Assembly: GCA_017939795.1 (NCBI GenBank)
Contig: JAGBAA010000036.1
Coordinates: forward strand, 1-64,000
Direction of reading: 5' to 3'
Source of the DNA: Thermoguttaceae bacterium
GTDB lineage: Bacteria; Planctomycetota; Planctomycetia; Pirellulales; Thermoguttaceae
Length of the DNA: 64,000 nt
A program made the position numbers and the translations under genes. Of the stretch, positions 42,068 to 50,759 are shown piece after piece. Numbering within the stretch: the stretch's first letter is position 1; each line of letters begins with the position of its first letter. The notes under the pieces are model-generated. The model was not told where the DNA came from, searched no databases, and saw only the letters and a program-made list of their open reading frames with translations.

Positions 42068-43741
42068 ATGGCGCGTCGTTTTTCCAAATCAGGCGGTTTT
42101 TCAAGCCTTGAGGTGAAGTGTCTTCTCCTGTTCAGCGTGTTTCTTGTGGGCGTCATGTCCGTGAGTTTCATGCTCTACTGGTACGTCACGGAATCGGTCG
42201 TCGAACAGCGCAACCCGGACACAGCCCGGCTTTTGGCGGATCGGGCGCTTTTGATCCGGCACTGGGGAAAACTGGAGTCGAAGAAGGAATTCCTCTGGGT
42301 CGTAAATCAGCTGACGGACCGGCTTTCCGAGCAGCAATACGAGTGGCGGATGGTCTCCCCCTATGCGCCGGAGGAAGAGAAGGATGAATTTGTCCGCGGC
42401 ATGCTTGCGGAAGCGGAAGCACAACCGGACGTCCAGCTTTCGGCACGCGGAGTGCTGGAGGGGGACAAGTACCTCTACTATCGGCCCGTTTATGCAGAAC
42501 AGACGTGCCTGGACCTTTGCCATAATGACCTGGATGCCGCGCAGCGATTGGCTCTTCCAGAAGACGCACTTCCCAGAGACCTGCTCCAGGTCGGCGATCT
42601 GATGACGATCCTGTGCGTCCAGATCCCCAACGGACCTACGCAGTCGGCGATCAACTGGTTTTGGAATATTCTTCTGACGGTGATGGTCCTGACAGTCTTT
42701 CTGGGGATCATCGCGTTCTACATCACGATCCGGTACGTCATCATTCGCCCGCTCCGTCATCTTCGTCAGGTCAGTGCTGCGATCGCGCACGGAAATATGG
42801 AGGTGCGCGCGGAACTCCACACCGGAGACGAATTTGAGTCGCTCGCTCAGGCATTCAACCGGATGCTTCGCGGACTGATCAATTCCCAGAGAGACCTGCG
42901 CCGCGCCAATCAGACATTGGATCAAAAGATCGAAGAGCTTGGCAGCGTCAACCTTCAGCTGCGCGAGATGAACCGGATCAAGAGCGATTTTCTTGCGACG
43001 ATGAGTCACGAACTTCGCACTCCGCTCAACAGTATCCTTGGTTTCAGTGAAGTCCTTGCGGACATCAAGTCTCTTGACGAACGCCAGAAACGCTACGTAC
43101 ACAACATCCGGAATTCCGGTCAGCTTCTGCTCGGGATGATCAATGACGTCCTGGATCTCGCCAAAATGGAAAGCGGCCGAATGCAGATCCATTTGACGGA
43201 CTTCTCTCTGGAACACATCATTTCCGCGCAGTGCGACATGGTGCGTCCGCTTGCGGAAAAGAAGAGGATCTCTCTTTCCTGGGAAGTTCCGAAGGGGCTC
43301 CCCCCGATCCACCTGGACCAGAACCGCGTACAGCAGATCCTGAACAACCTGCTCTCCAATGCCATCAAATTCACTCCGGAAGGCGGAGTCGTGAAAGTAA
43401 CGGTCATTCCCGAGGACATCGAGGACCGCGGCGACACTCCGCTGGAAAACGTCTTCTTTCGGCTCGAAGTCACCGACACAGGGATCGGGATGACGGAGGA
43501 GGATATGAAAAGCATTTTCGAAAAATTCCGTCAGGGAGCGTCTGCGATCGGTCAGAATCTCATGACGCGCGAGCATTCCGGATCTGGTCTGGGGCTCTCG
43601 ATCGTCCGGGAGATCTGCCGTCTCTTCCATGGAGACATATCGGTCAGCAGTACGCCGGGAGTCGGGTCGACCTTTACCGTACGGCTTCCGTGGCGAGTCC
43701 GGGAAACCGGCAATGAAGCTGAAAATGAAATCTATTTTTAG
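42068..43741 (+). CDS. membrane sensor histidine kinase with CxxxCH-containing periplasmic domain
   Basis: 557 residues. First span about 17-41 (VKCLLLFSVFLVGVMSVSFMLYW). The outer domain (about 42-195) is DUF3365/Tll0287-like: LLADRALLIRHWGKL, YEWRMVSPYAPEEEKDEF, YYRPVYAEQTCLDLCHND. The known family has a CxxCH haem motif after YY.P; here it is C-L-D-L-C-H (bases 42506-42523), a CxxxCH variant. Second span: NILLTVMVLTVFLGIIAFYI; then HAMP (RPLRHLRQVSAAIAHGNMEV), a coil, HisKA with the phospho-His (MSHELRTPLNSILGFSEV) and HATPase motifs (NNLLSNAIKFTPEGG, VTDTGIGM, GSGLGLSIV). It probably senses redox state or a gas. No response regulator is adjacent. Confidence 0.9.
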   Translation: MARRFSKSGGFSSLEVKCLLLFSVFLVGVMSVSFMLYWYVTESVVEQRNPDTARLLADRALLIRHWGKLESKKEFLWVVNQLTDRLSEQQYEWRMVSPYAPEEEKDEFVRGMLAEAEAQPDVQLSARGVLEGDKYLYYRPVYAEQTCLDLCHNDLDAAQRLALPEDALPRDLLQVGDLMTILCVQIPNGPTQSAINWFWNILLTVMVLTVFLGIIAFYITIRYVIIRPLRHLRQVSAAIAHGNMEVRAELHTGDEFESLAQAFNRMLRGLINSQRDLRRANQTLDQKIEELGSVNLQLREMNRIKSDFLATMSHELRTPLNSILGFSEVLADIKSLDERQKRYVHNIRNSGQLLLGMINDVLDLAKMESGRMQIHLTDFSLEHIISAQCDMVRPLAEKKRISLSWEVPKGLPPIHLDQNRVQQILNNLLSNAIKFTPEGGVVKVTVIPEDIEDRGDTPLENVFFRLEVTDTGIGMTEEDMKSIFEKFRQGASAIGQNLMTREHSGSGLGLSIVREICRLFHGDISVSSTPGVGSTFTVRLPWRVRETGNEAENEIYF

Positions 43742-43791
43742 ATTTCTTGCATAAAATTCATGGAAAATTTCGGCTTTTTGCACCTACACCC

Positions 43792-43819
43792 TTGACATTG
43801 GCGGAAAATATGGTATACT
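43792..43819 (+). promoter_or_regulatory. promoter of rho (TTGACA-16-TATACT)
   Basis: TTGACA 43792-43797 and TATACT 43814-43819, 16 bases apart. The rho ATG lies almost 400 bases downstream. Confidence 0.75.
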
Positions 43820-43825
43820 TTCTTT

Positions 43826-44217
43826 GAAATGCTGGTGCAGACATTTTTGCGGAAGCAGATCCTGTCTCCGGCATCGGACCCTGTATTTGCATATGTGCTT
43901 CCATTTTTCATTGATTCTGAAAAATGATTTTATTGAAACATTGAATTTGGGTAAAAGAACCATACGGGCGCACAGAAATTTGTTGGCGCTGGCGACTGCG
44001 GCTGAGACTCTTTTGACTCCTTTCTTTTTTCATCGGAGTGTCTGACGCGTATAGCCCGCCAAATGCAGAAAAGAATTTTGATCATCTTCGGCTACAGGGT
44101 CTATCCTGCTCAAAAATAAAAATTTCTTCGGTGTCCGGCTCTGCCGGCCGCCAGATTGCAGGTTTCTAAAATAAAATACAGTCCAGTTGGAAAAGTCCTA
44201 CAGAGAGGACAAACAAA
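43826..44217 (+). promoter_or_regulatory. long rho mRNA leader, possible autoregulatory region
   Basis: About 390 bases of transcribed, probably untranslated sequence before rho. It contains a T-rich stretch (GACTCCTTTCTTTTTTCATC near 44017) and no convincing reading frame. Rho is autoregulated through its leader in several bacteria; that this happens here is inference. AGAGAGGACAAACAAA precedes the ATG (GAGG ribosome site). Confidence 0.4.
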
Positions 44218-46221
44218 ATGATTAGAAAAAAAATGAGCGGTAACGGAAATCCTGAAAACGGTTCAGAAGCTCCGGCTGCCCCGAATGCCGACACATCGCA
44301 GAATGATGTTTCCAATACGGCAAGTGAAAATTTCAGCGGATTTGCCGATCGGCAGGATAACGACGGCGCAGATTTTGCACGGATGGATCCGATCCGCGGA
44401 GAAAACGGCGGACATGAGGAAGCCGGATTTGCAGAGAATGGATTTTCCGACGCCGGTTTTTCGGGACAGGGCGGATATTCCGGTCGTTATGGATACGGCA
44501 GAAGAATGAATCAGGGTGACCGTTACTATGCCGACCGCACTGAATATGGGGACAGAAATGCGTATTCGGACCGTTCCTATGGCGACCGCGGCGCATCTTA
44601 TGGCGAAACTCAGGGATACGGCGACCGTTCCGGATATGAAGAACGCGGATATGGCGAACGTTTTTCCTATGGCAGCCGTCAGGGATACGGACGCAATTAC
44701 GGAAACCGCCAGGGATACGGAAACAACCGTCAGGGGTACGGAAATTACGGTGATCGTCAGGGGTACGGCGATCGAAATTACGGCGACCGCCAAGGGTATG
44801 GTGACCGCAGCTACAGCGACCGTCAGGGATATGGCGACAGAAACTACGGAGACCGTCAGAACTACGGAAATTATGGAGACCGTCAGGGGTACGGCGACCG
44901 AAATTATGGAGACCGTCAGGGGTACGGAAACTACGGTGACCGTCAGGGATACGGCAACTACGGAAACAATTACCGCTTCAACCGCATGCGTCCCCGCATG
45001 AACAAAATGCGCACGAGCAACGACCCTATCGTTGCGGCAGACCCGTTCAAAACGGATTCTGGTGAAGATCTGCAGGAAATCGCGATCTCCGGAATTCTTG
45101 AACTGCATCCAAACGGCTACGGCTTCCTTCGCAGTCCGGATGTGATGTATACCCGCCAGCTCATCGACCCGTTCGTTCCCGGCAATATGATCGAATGCTA
45201 CGGTCTGCGGGAAGGCGTCTTCTGCACGGGCATCATGACCCCCGGCCGCAAAAATCAGGGACCGCGTCTGAAAGAAATGTTGACAGTGGAAGGTAAGGAA
45301 CCCGAATCGTTCCTGAAAGTCCCCTCTTTTGATGACCTGACGGCCGTCATTCCGGAAAAATGGTACAATCTGGAAACTGGAATGGAGCCGATCACCACGC
45401 GCGTCATGGATCTTCTGACGCCGCTGGGACGCGGGCAGCGTGCTCTGATTGTTGCGCCGCCGCGTACGGGCAAAACGATGCTTCTGCAGCAGATCAGTAA
45501 TGCGATCTCCGTCAATCATCCAGAAGTCAAGCTCTTCGTGCTTCTGATCGATGAACGTCCGGAAGAAGTGACGGATATGCAGCGTGCTCTGAACGGCAAA
45601 GGCGAGGTCATCGCGAGCAGTCTGGACCGCGATATTGAGAGTCACGTACGTCTTTCCCAGCTCATGATCGAACGATGCAAGCGTCTGGCAGAAAACGGTC
45701 AGCACGTGGTCCTTCTGTTGGATTCGATCACGCGTCTTGCCCGTGCGTTCAACAAGTGGGTCGGAAATACCGGACGCACGATGAGCGGCGGCGTCGACAT
45801 CAAGGCAATGGACATTCCGAAAAAACTCTTCGCTACGGCACGTCAATTCGAGAATATCGAGATCGACGGGGAAGTCCGGGAAGGCGGTTCGTTGACGATC
45901 ATCGGGACGGCCCTCATCGAAACGGGAAGCCGAATGGATGAACTCATCTTCCAGGAATTCAAGGGGACCGGCAACATGGAGCTGGTTCTGGACCGCAGAC
46001 TGGCAGACCGCCGCATCTGGCCGGCGATGGACGTCAGTATGTCCGGCACACGCCGTGAAGAGAAACTTCTGAATCCGGAAGTGCTCCACGCCGTCACGCT
46101 CCTTCGCCGAACACTCGCTTCCATGAATCCAACGGATGCCATGGAACAACTGACGCAGAAGCTGCTGAAATACAAATCGAATGCAGAATTCCTCACACGG
46201 ATCCTTCAGGTGCGCGAGTAA
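44218..46221 (+). CDS. rho: Rho transcription termination factor with a large Gly/Tyr-rich disordered insert
   Basis: 667 residues against about 420 in E. coli. The C-terminal 390 residues are standard Rho: RNA-binding domain (ISGILELHPNGYGFLRSP), Walker A APPRTGKTMLLQQI, Walker B LFVLLIDERPEEVTDM, DSITRLARAFN, R-loop region NTGRTMSGGVD, EGGSLTIIGTALIETGSRMDE, DRRLADRRIWPAMDV. The N-terminal 275 residues are disordered: an acidic Asn/Asp/Ala part, then about 170 residues of imperfect GYGDRQ / NYGDRQ repeats. This Tyr-Arg-Gly composition resembles phase-separating RNA-binding proteins. The Rho-N helical domain is not evident. DNA of the repeat (about 44680-44965) is itself repetitive. Confidence 0.95.
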   Translation: MIRKKMSGNGNPENGSEAPAAPNADTSQNDVSNTASENFSGFADRQDNDGADFARMDPIRGENGGHEEAGFAENGFSDAGFSGQGGYSGRYGYGRRMNQGDRYYADRTEYGDRNAYSDRSYGDRGASYGETQGYGDRSGYEERGYGERFSYGSRQGYGRNYGNRQGYGNNRQGYGNYGDRQGYGDRNYGDRQGYGDRSYSDRQGYGDRNYGDRQNYGNYGDRQGYGDRNYGDRQGYGNYGDRQGYGNYGNNYRFNRMRPRMNKMRTSNDPIVAADPFKTDSGEDLQEIAISGILELHPNGYGFLRSPDVMYTRQLIDPFVPGNMIECYGLREGVFCTGIMTPGRKNQGPRLKEMLTVEGKEPESFLKVPSFDDLTAVIPEKWYNLETGMEPITTRVMDLLTPLGRGQRALIVAPPRTGKTMLLQQISNAISVNHPEVKLFVLLIDERPEEVTDMQRALNGKGEVIASSLDRDIESHVRLSQLMIERCKRLAENGQHVVLLLDSITRLARAFNKWVGNTGRTMSGGVDIKAMDIPKKLFATARQFENIEIDGEVREGGSLTIIGTALIETGSRMDELIFQEFKGTGNMELVLDRRLADRRIWPAMDVSMSGTRREEKLLNPEVLHAVTLLRRTLASMNPTDAMEQLTQKLLKYKSNAEFLTRILQVRE

Positions 46222-46233
46222 TTTTGAAATTCG

Positions 46234-46271
46234 CCCGCCGTACAGAAAAAGTGCGGCGGGTCTTTCTTTTT
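46234..46271 (+). terminator. intrinsic terminator after rho
   Basis: CCCGCCG (46234-46240) pairs with CGGCGGG (46254-46260), followed by TCTTTCTTTTT. Rho's own transcript thus ends at an intrinsic terminator. Confidence 0.8.
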
Positions 46272-46283
46272 CAGGAGTACTTT

Positions 46284-47117
46284 ATGTTTGACATTCAGGA
46301 TCCGCGGTATTCACGCATTCTTCAGTTCGTGGGCGAAGAGGGTGTACTGCGGCTTCATGCAGCACATGTGCTGGTCGTGGGACTCGGCGCAGTCGGCAGC
46401 TATGCCGTAGAAGGCCTGGCCCGCGCCGGGATCGGCCATCTTCGTCTCGTGGACTTTGATGTGATCCAGCCATCCAACATCAATCGGCAGCTTTACGCAC
46501 TTGAGAGCACGATCGACAAACCGAAATGTGAAGCAGCCCGGGAACGTGTTCTGGACATCAATCCGGATTGCAAGGTCGAGGCATTGCGGCTTTTTGTGCA
46601 CTCAGACACGATGGAAGAACTGTTTCGAGATTTTCGTCCTGATTTTGTCGTGGATGCCATTGACGCATTAGGTCCCAAAGTCGAGCTGATGGGACATCTC
46701 CAACGCGAAAAGATCCCATTCGTCTCAAGTATGGGTGCGGCACTGCGCACAGACCCGACGCAGGTGCGGATCGGACGGCTTCGGAACGTGACGGGCGACC
46801 CGCTGGCACGAATGGTCAAGAAGTACTTTCGGAATCGCGGATTCAATATGAACTGTGTCTGCGTTTACTCAACAGAAGATATTTCAGCAGTACGGCGAAA
46901 GTGTCTTGGAGCCCCAGAGCCTTCGACGCTGGAAGAGGCACGCAGGGGGCGCGAACGCCACGTTTTGGGAAGTCTGCCGACGATCACGGGGATCTTTGGA
47001 CTCACGATCGCGAATCACGTCATTCAGCAGATCGTGGATCCTCCGCTTCCGCCGCAGGCCAAACCCAAACGGATGCGCTATCCAGGCAAAGGACCGAATG
47101 TGTCTTCGGAGGACTGA
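46284..47117 (+). CDS. tcdA: TcdA/ThiF-family tRNA threonylcarbamoyladenosine dehydratase
   Basis: 277 residues from MFDIQDPRYSRILQF (AGGAG 6-7 bases upstream). An E1-like adenylating enzyme that cyclises t6A37 of tRNAs to ct6A. Seen: VLVVGLGAVGSYAVEGLARAGIG (nucleotide-binding loop), LVDFDVIQPSNINRQLYAL (Arg finger and NxNRQ motif), VVDAIDALGPKVELM, VSSMGAALRTDP, ARMVKKYFRNRG, VCVYSTED and LGSLPTITGIFGL. No ThiS or MoaD partner gene is near, as expected for TcdA. The C-terminus is a short basic tail. Confidence 0.9.
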   Translation: MFDIQDPRYSRILQFVGEEGVLRLHAAHVLVVGLGAVGSYAVEGLARAGIGHLRLVDFDVIQPSNINRQLYALESTIDKPKCEAARERVLDINPDCKVEALRLFVHSDTMEELFRDFRPDFVVDAIDALGPKVELMGHLQREKIPFVSSMGAALRTDPTQVRIGRLRNVTGDPLARMVKKYFRNRGFNMNCVCVYSTEDISAVRRKCLGAPEPSTLEEARRGRERHVLGSLPTITGIFGLTIANHVIQQIVDPPLPPQAKPKRMRYPGKGPNVSSED

Positions 47118-47396
47118 AACTGCGGGCGGCAAACAACAGCGGCCGGCTGATCAGGAACGGAAACCGACCTCTCGGAATTCCGGGAAGGTTTCCTTCTGCG
47201 CCCAATACGTACATTCCCCGCAGCCGAAGGATCTCAATTTGCGGCATCCCCAACGTTTCCGTACTTCCAACTGATTCCCGGAGCGTTTTGTGCTTCTTTT
47301 CCGAAAGTTTCAGGGAACGTTCCTCTAAAATTTCGACCGATTTCATCTTTTTTGACCAACGCAGGAGCAGACTCTGAAAATTTCTGCAAATTGGTC

Positions 47397-47425
47397 TTGC
47401 ATGGAAAAAAAGTTTCTGGTAAACT
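47397..47425 (+). promoter_or_regulatory. promoter (TTGCAT-17-TAAACT)
   Basis: TTGCAT 47397-47402, 17 bases, TAAACT 47420-47425, about 80 bases before the ATG at 47505. This rules out earlier in-frame starts. Bases 47118-47396 hold nothing recognisable. Confidence 0.6.
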
Positions 47426-47504
47426 CCCGTTTATTAAGGATCTGCGGAAATTTATCGTCAAAACACGCAGACATTTGGGGTTTCATCGAATTCAAAGCAG
47501 GATC

Positions 47505-48374
47505 ATGGTACGGTTCGGGAAAAATTTAAGCATTTGGGGAACATTGGGAGTCAGTCTTGGATTGGCGGGCATGGTGCATTTTGCGTCGGGACAGCATTTT
47601 TCTGCGGATTCCTATCGCAATACGCAGCCCGTGCAGGCAGAAGAGATGACCGTCGGAGAAATGCTTGCCGACCAGCCGTTGACGCAGAAATTTACCGGTT
47701 CCGCACAGACACCGGTTCACGTGATCGGCAATTATGCTCCGGAAATCGCAGGCGATGACGGCATGCCGATGGACTGGGCTGCAGTTTCTGCGAACGTCGG
47801 GAAAAATACAGCGTCTCCCATTTCCCGCGCATCGGTTTCCGATCCCGCAGCCGGACAGGATCCGTCTGCCGCAGTCGGAACAATTCGTCAAATGTCGTAC
47901 GAGGCTCCGCGAAATGTTTCCCGCCATACCGTTCAGACCCCGGAAAGTTCCCAAACCTCCGCGGTTTCTGAAACTCCGATCCGTCTGACCTCGCATCAGA
48001 CGGCAGCTTCAGCGCAGCAGGTCCTTGAGAATCCGGTTTCAGAAAAAGCTGTTTCGGGAAAAGCAGTCTCTGCGGAACCTGCGGAACTACCGGCGGATTA
48101 CCCGGCTGGCGAAATGGCACCTCTGGACCAGCAGAACCTCATCGCATTTTCAGAAACGCTCAATCTCTCCAGCGGTCCGATCCAGCAGATCACACTGATT
48201 GATCCGATCCAGAAAGTACTGTGTGTCTACCACATCAGCATGACGACCGGCCAGATCGAGCTGAAAAGTGCGCGCAAAGTCGAATGGGACCTTCAGCTCA
48301 TCTTCCTGAACTCCCGTAAACCGCTTCCTCAGGATGTTCAGGCGATCATTGAACAGAATCACCGGCGGCGATAA
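47505..48374 (+). CDS. planctomycete-type secreted or anchored protein with C-terminal VYHIS-WDLQL motif
   Basis: 289 residues. The ATG at 47505 lies downstream of the promoter; AGGA is close upstream. The N-terminus has one hydrophobic stretch (LSIWGTLGVSLGLAGMVHFASG), an uncleaved anchor or signal peptide. The middle 150 residues are disordered, rich in Ala, Ser, Pro, Gln and Val (VSEKAVSGKAVSAEPAELP). The C-terminus is the conserved part: GPIQQITLIDPIQKVLCVYHIS, TGQIELKSARKVEWDLQL. I recall similar tails (VLAVYHVD...GKIELKSVRNI.WDLQ) in planctomycete proteins of unknown function. Role not known. Confidence 0.7.
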   Translation: MVRFGKNLSIWGTLGVSLGLAGMVHFASGQHFSADSYRNTQPVQAEEMTVGEMLADQPLTQKFTGSAQTPVHVIGNYAPEIAGDDGMPMDWAAVSANVGKNTASPISRASVSDPAAGQDPSAAVGTIRQMSYEAPRNVSRHTVQTPESSQTSAVSETPIRLTSHQTAASAQQVLENPVSEKAVSGKAVSAEPAELPADYPAGEMAPLDQQNLIAFSETLNLSSGPIQQITLIDPIQKVLCVYHISMTTGQIELKSARKVEWDLQLIFLNSRKPLPQDVQAIIEQNHRRR

Positions 48375-48393
48375 ACGGTTTCTTTTAAGTCTT

Positions 48394-48424
48394 CGGGACC
48401 TTGCCTTTCCCGGGGGAGGTCCCG
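48394..48424 (+). terminator. stem-loop downstream of the VYHIS protein gene
   Basis: CGGGACCT (48394-48401) pairs perfectly with AGGTCCCG (48417-48424). No T run follows, so it may be a Rho-dependent or processing hairpin. Confidence 0.4.
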
Positions 48425-48683
48425 CAAAAATGACGGCGAAAGGGGAATAAACATTCCCCAACACCAAATTCAAAAAACATCTAAAACATCGGACTGATCT
48501 CAAAATCGCAGGAGACGTTCCGCGAAAATTTTCTCTATACGAAAATTTCAGCTCTGGAAAGAACGATTTCCGCACACACTTGCGGATTTTTCAATGTCGG
48601 AGCATCAATAATCGCAATGCGAATCGGTACGCAGTCACCCAATAGACCTTCTTTTTTCTCTTTATTTTCTTTTGGCGGGGGGC

Positions 48684-48711
48684 TTGATTTTCCTGAGAAA
48701 ACGGGTAAAAT
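48684..48711 (+). promoter_or_regulatory. promoter of dapB (TTGATT-16-TAAAAT)
   Basis: TTGATT 48684-48689, 16 bases, TAAAAT 48706-48711, 44 bases before the dapB ATG. Bases 48425-48683 hold nothing recognisable. Confidence 0.6.
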
Positions 48712-48755
48712 GAAAGAAAATCAGCAAATGAACTCAAGGAGTGAAAGGAAAAAAA

Positions 48756-49547
48756 ATGAAAATCGCACTTCACGGAGCCGCAGGCCGAATGGGGCAGCGT
48801 CTCGTTGCCTGTGGTGTCGCCGATCCGGAATGGGAAATCGCGGCAGCAGTCGATATTGCATCTCATCCGAAAATGGGGACAGATGCGGGTCTGAATGCCG
48901 GGCTGGAAGCCATCGGCGTGCCGCTCACGTCAGAGATCCCTGCGGACGCGGTACCGGATGCAGTCATCGATTTTTCGCAGCCGGAAGGAGCCGTCAATAT
49001 GCTCCGTGTCTGCTCGGAACGAAAGATCCCGCTCGTTCTGGCGACGACCGGTCTGACGGCAGAACAGGCCGCTCTCATTTCGGAAGCGGCAAAAGAGATC
49101 CCGATCGTGTACGCACCGAACATGAGCATGGGAGTGAACGTCTGCATGAAACTGGCGCAGATCGGTGCACGTGCACTGGCAAACCATGACGCGGATGTCG
49201 AGATCCTGGAACGACACCATCGTTTCAAAAAAGACTCTCCAAGCGGCACTGCTCTAAAAATCGGAGAACTGGTCGCGAATGAGATGGGGATCACGAATTT
49301 CCGCAACGGGCGTGAAGGGATCGTTGGTGAGCGTCCGCATGACGAGATCGCGTACCATGCGATCCGTGTCGGCGACAATCCGGGCGAGCACACCGTCGTG
49401 TTCGGCATGATGGGCGAAACACTGGAAGTGACGGTTCGGTGTTCTTCCCGAGACGGCTACGCAAAAGGCGCATACGCTGCCGCGAAATTCCTTCAGGGCA
49501 AAGAACCGGGACTTTACGACATGTTTGACGTTTTGGGCCTGAAATAG
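48756..49547 (+). CDS. dapB: 4-hydroxy-tetrahydrodipicolinate reductase
   Basis: 263 residues. It reduces the product of DapA with NAD(P)H on the way to diaminopimelate and lysine. The ATG at 48756 has AAAGGA 6-7 bases upstream; a GTG at 48741 sits too close to its own AAGGA. Motifs: IALHGAAGRMGQRL (dinucleotide binding), VIDFSQPEGAVNML, LATTGLTAEQ, APNMSMGVNV, EILERHHRFKKDSPSGTALKIGE (catalytic His and Lys), GEHTVVFGMMGETLEV and the C-terminal KGAYAAAKFLQGKEPGLYDM. Standard length. DapB suggests that this planctomycete makes DAP and so probably peptidoglycan or lysine. Confidence 0.95.
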   Translation: MKIALHGAAGRMGQRLVACGVADPEWEIAAAVDIASHPKMGTDAGLNAGLEAIGVPLTSEIPADAVPDAVIDFSQPEGAVNMLRVCSERKIPLVLATTGLTAEQAALISEAAKEIPIVYAPNMSMGVNVCMKLAQIGARALANHDADVEILERHHRFKKDSPSGTALKIGELVANEMGITNFRNGREGIVGERPHDEIAYHAIRVGDNPGEHTVVFGMMGETLEVTVRCSSRDGYAKGAYAAAKFLQGKEPGLYDMFDVLGLK

Positions 49548-49567
49548 TCCGAAAAAATCCACTTTTT

Positions 49568-49606
49568 CCCGGTCAGTCTTCTTTTTCAGAGGCGGACCGG
49601 GGTATT
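49568..49606 (+). terminator. terminator after dapB
   Basis: CCCGGTC (49568-49574) and GACCGGG (49595-49601), followed by GTATTTTC. Confidence 0.5.
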
Positions 49607-49674
49607 TTCATTCGCCCCCTCTCTTTTACCATTCACTGGCACCATCCCGCCTTTCCATATTCCAGGAGTTTTTG

Positions 49675-50529
49675 ATGAAATATTCTTGTTTGCGTCTCGC
49701 CAGCCTCGGTCCGATATGTATTTGCCTTGCGCTAAGTTTCGGTACACCGTTCCATTCCGCACTTTTCGCGCTGGAGATCCCCAAAACGGTCGCGCACCGA
49801 GGTTTCTCGGCGATCGCTCCAGAAAACACGCTCTCGTCCATCCGCAAGGCGTGGGAAGCAGGTGCGCACGGCAGTGAGTGCGATGTCTGCGTTACGCGCG
49901 ATAACGTCGTCTGTCTGATGCACGACGACACGACGAAACGCACCTCCAACGGCAGGATCGACCTCCGAATGTCGGAGACCGACTGGGAGCAGCTCCAGGA
50001 AGTTTCCGTCCCGGCAGGAAAAGCGGGCTACGAAGACGAAAAGATCCCGACGCTCGTTCAGGCTCTTGAAACGCACAAACAGTGTCCCGGATGTGTGCCG
50101 GTCATCGAGCTGAATGACTCCCGCGCAGCACTCGAAGTACTGAAAGTCCTGAAAAAGACGGAGATGCTCGACAAAGTCTTCATCCTCTCCTTCAGCGGCG
50201 AGGCCGTCAAGACAGTCCGCACGAACAGTAAAGTCCCGACCGCCTGGCTTTTCGGAAGACTCCGAACTCCCAAAGACGTACGAAATGCGGCCCAAAAGAC
50301 GCTTAAAGCCGGAGCGGACATGATCGACATCATGTACCATCCCGGTCTGACCGCCGAACATATCCAGGCAGCCCATGACGAAGGCGTCCTCGTCTGGGTC
50401 TGGACTGTGAATGACCTGGAAGTAATGAAAAAACTACTCGCCATGGGAGTGGACAGCATCACGACGGATCACCCGGACCTGATGGCGGCCGCACTTGCCG
50501 ACTACTCAAACAAAAGCGAAAAAGAGTAA
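49675..50529 (+). CDS. exported glycerophosphodiester phosphodiesterase
   Basis: 284 residues; AGGAG 6 bases before the ATG at 49675. A signal peptide (LRLASLGPICICLALSFGTPFHSALFA) precedes the GDPD TIM barrel: TVAHRGFSAIAPENTLSSIRKAW (HRG and the E-N-T metal site), GSECDVCVTRDNVVCLMHDDTTKRTSNG (E-x-D and catalytic His), PVIELND, WTVNDLEVMKKLLAMGVDSITTDHPDL. It cleaves deacylated phospholipids to glycerol-3-phosphate and an alcohol outside the cytoplasm. The following 50530-50759 holds no gene. Confidence 0.92.
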   Translation: MKYSCLRLASLGPICICLALSFGTPFHSALFALEIPKTVAHRGFSAIAPENTLSSIRKAWEAGAHGSECDVCVTRDNVVCLMHDDTTKRTSNGRIDLRMSETDWEQLQEVSVPAGKAGYEDEKIPTLVQALETHKQCPGCVPVIELNDSRAALEVLKVLKKTEMLDKVFILSFSGEAVKTVRTNSKVPTAWLFGRLRTPKDVRNAAQKTLKAGADMIDIMYHPGLTAEHIQAAHDEGVLVWVWTVNDLEVMKKLLAMGVDSITTDHPDLMAAALADYSNKSEKE

Positions 50530-50759
50530 ACTGCCGATCCTCCCAAAACCTCGAAAAACGCAGGAGAAGGTCTGCCAAATGTATCGGATATTTAATGGAC
50601 ACTTTAATTAAAGATTAAACACAGATCCGCCAAAAATTTAAATCAGCTGGAAACATGAAGCGTACGGTTTTCCTTCCATTTTTTTGCGAAGAAATGCCCG
50701 AATAGTTCCCCAGCCCCAGATAACGGATCACCGGTCCATCCCAACGGAGTTCAGCATAA

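Noticed and set aside
42101-43783. 560-codon open frame antisense to the histidine kinase
   Set aside because: The plus strand encodes complete HAMP, HisKA and HATPase motifs. The antisense frame is a by-product of codon use.
43824-44045. 73-codon leader peptide upstream of rho
   Set aside because: TTG start at the presumed transcription start, no ribosome site, Cys/His/Phe-rich composition without a motif.
44263-46149. 628-codon open frame antisense to rho
   Set aside because: It mirrors the repetitive rho coding sequence; the plus frame has all Rho motifs. Low-complexity Val/Ser/Ile translation with no domain.
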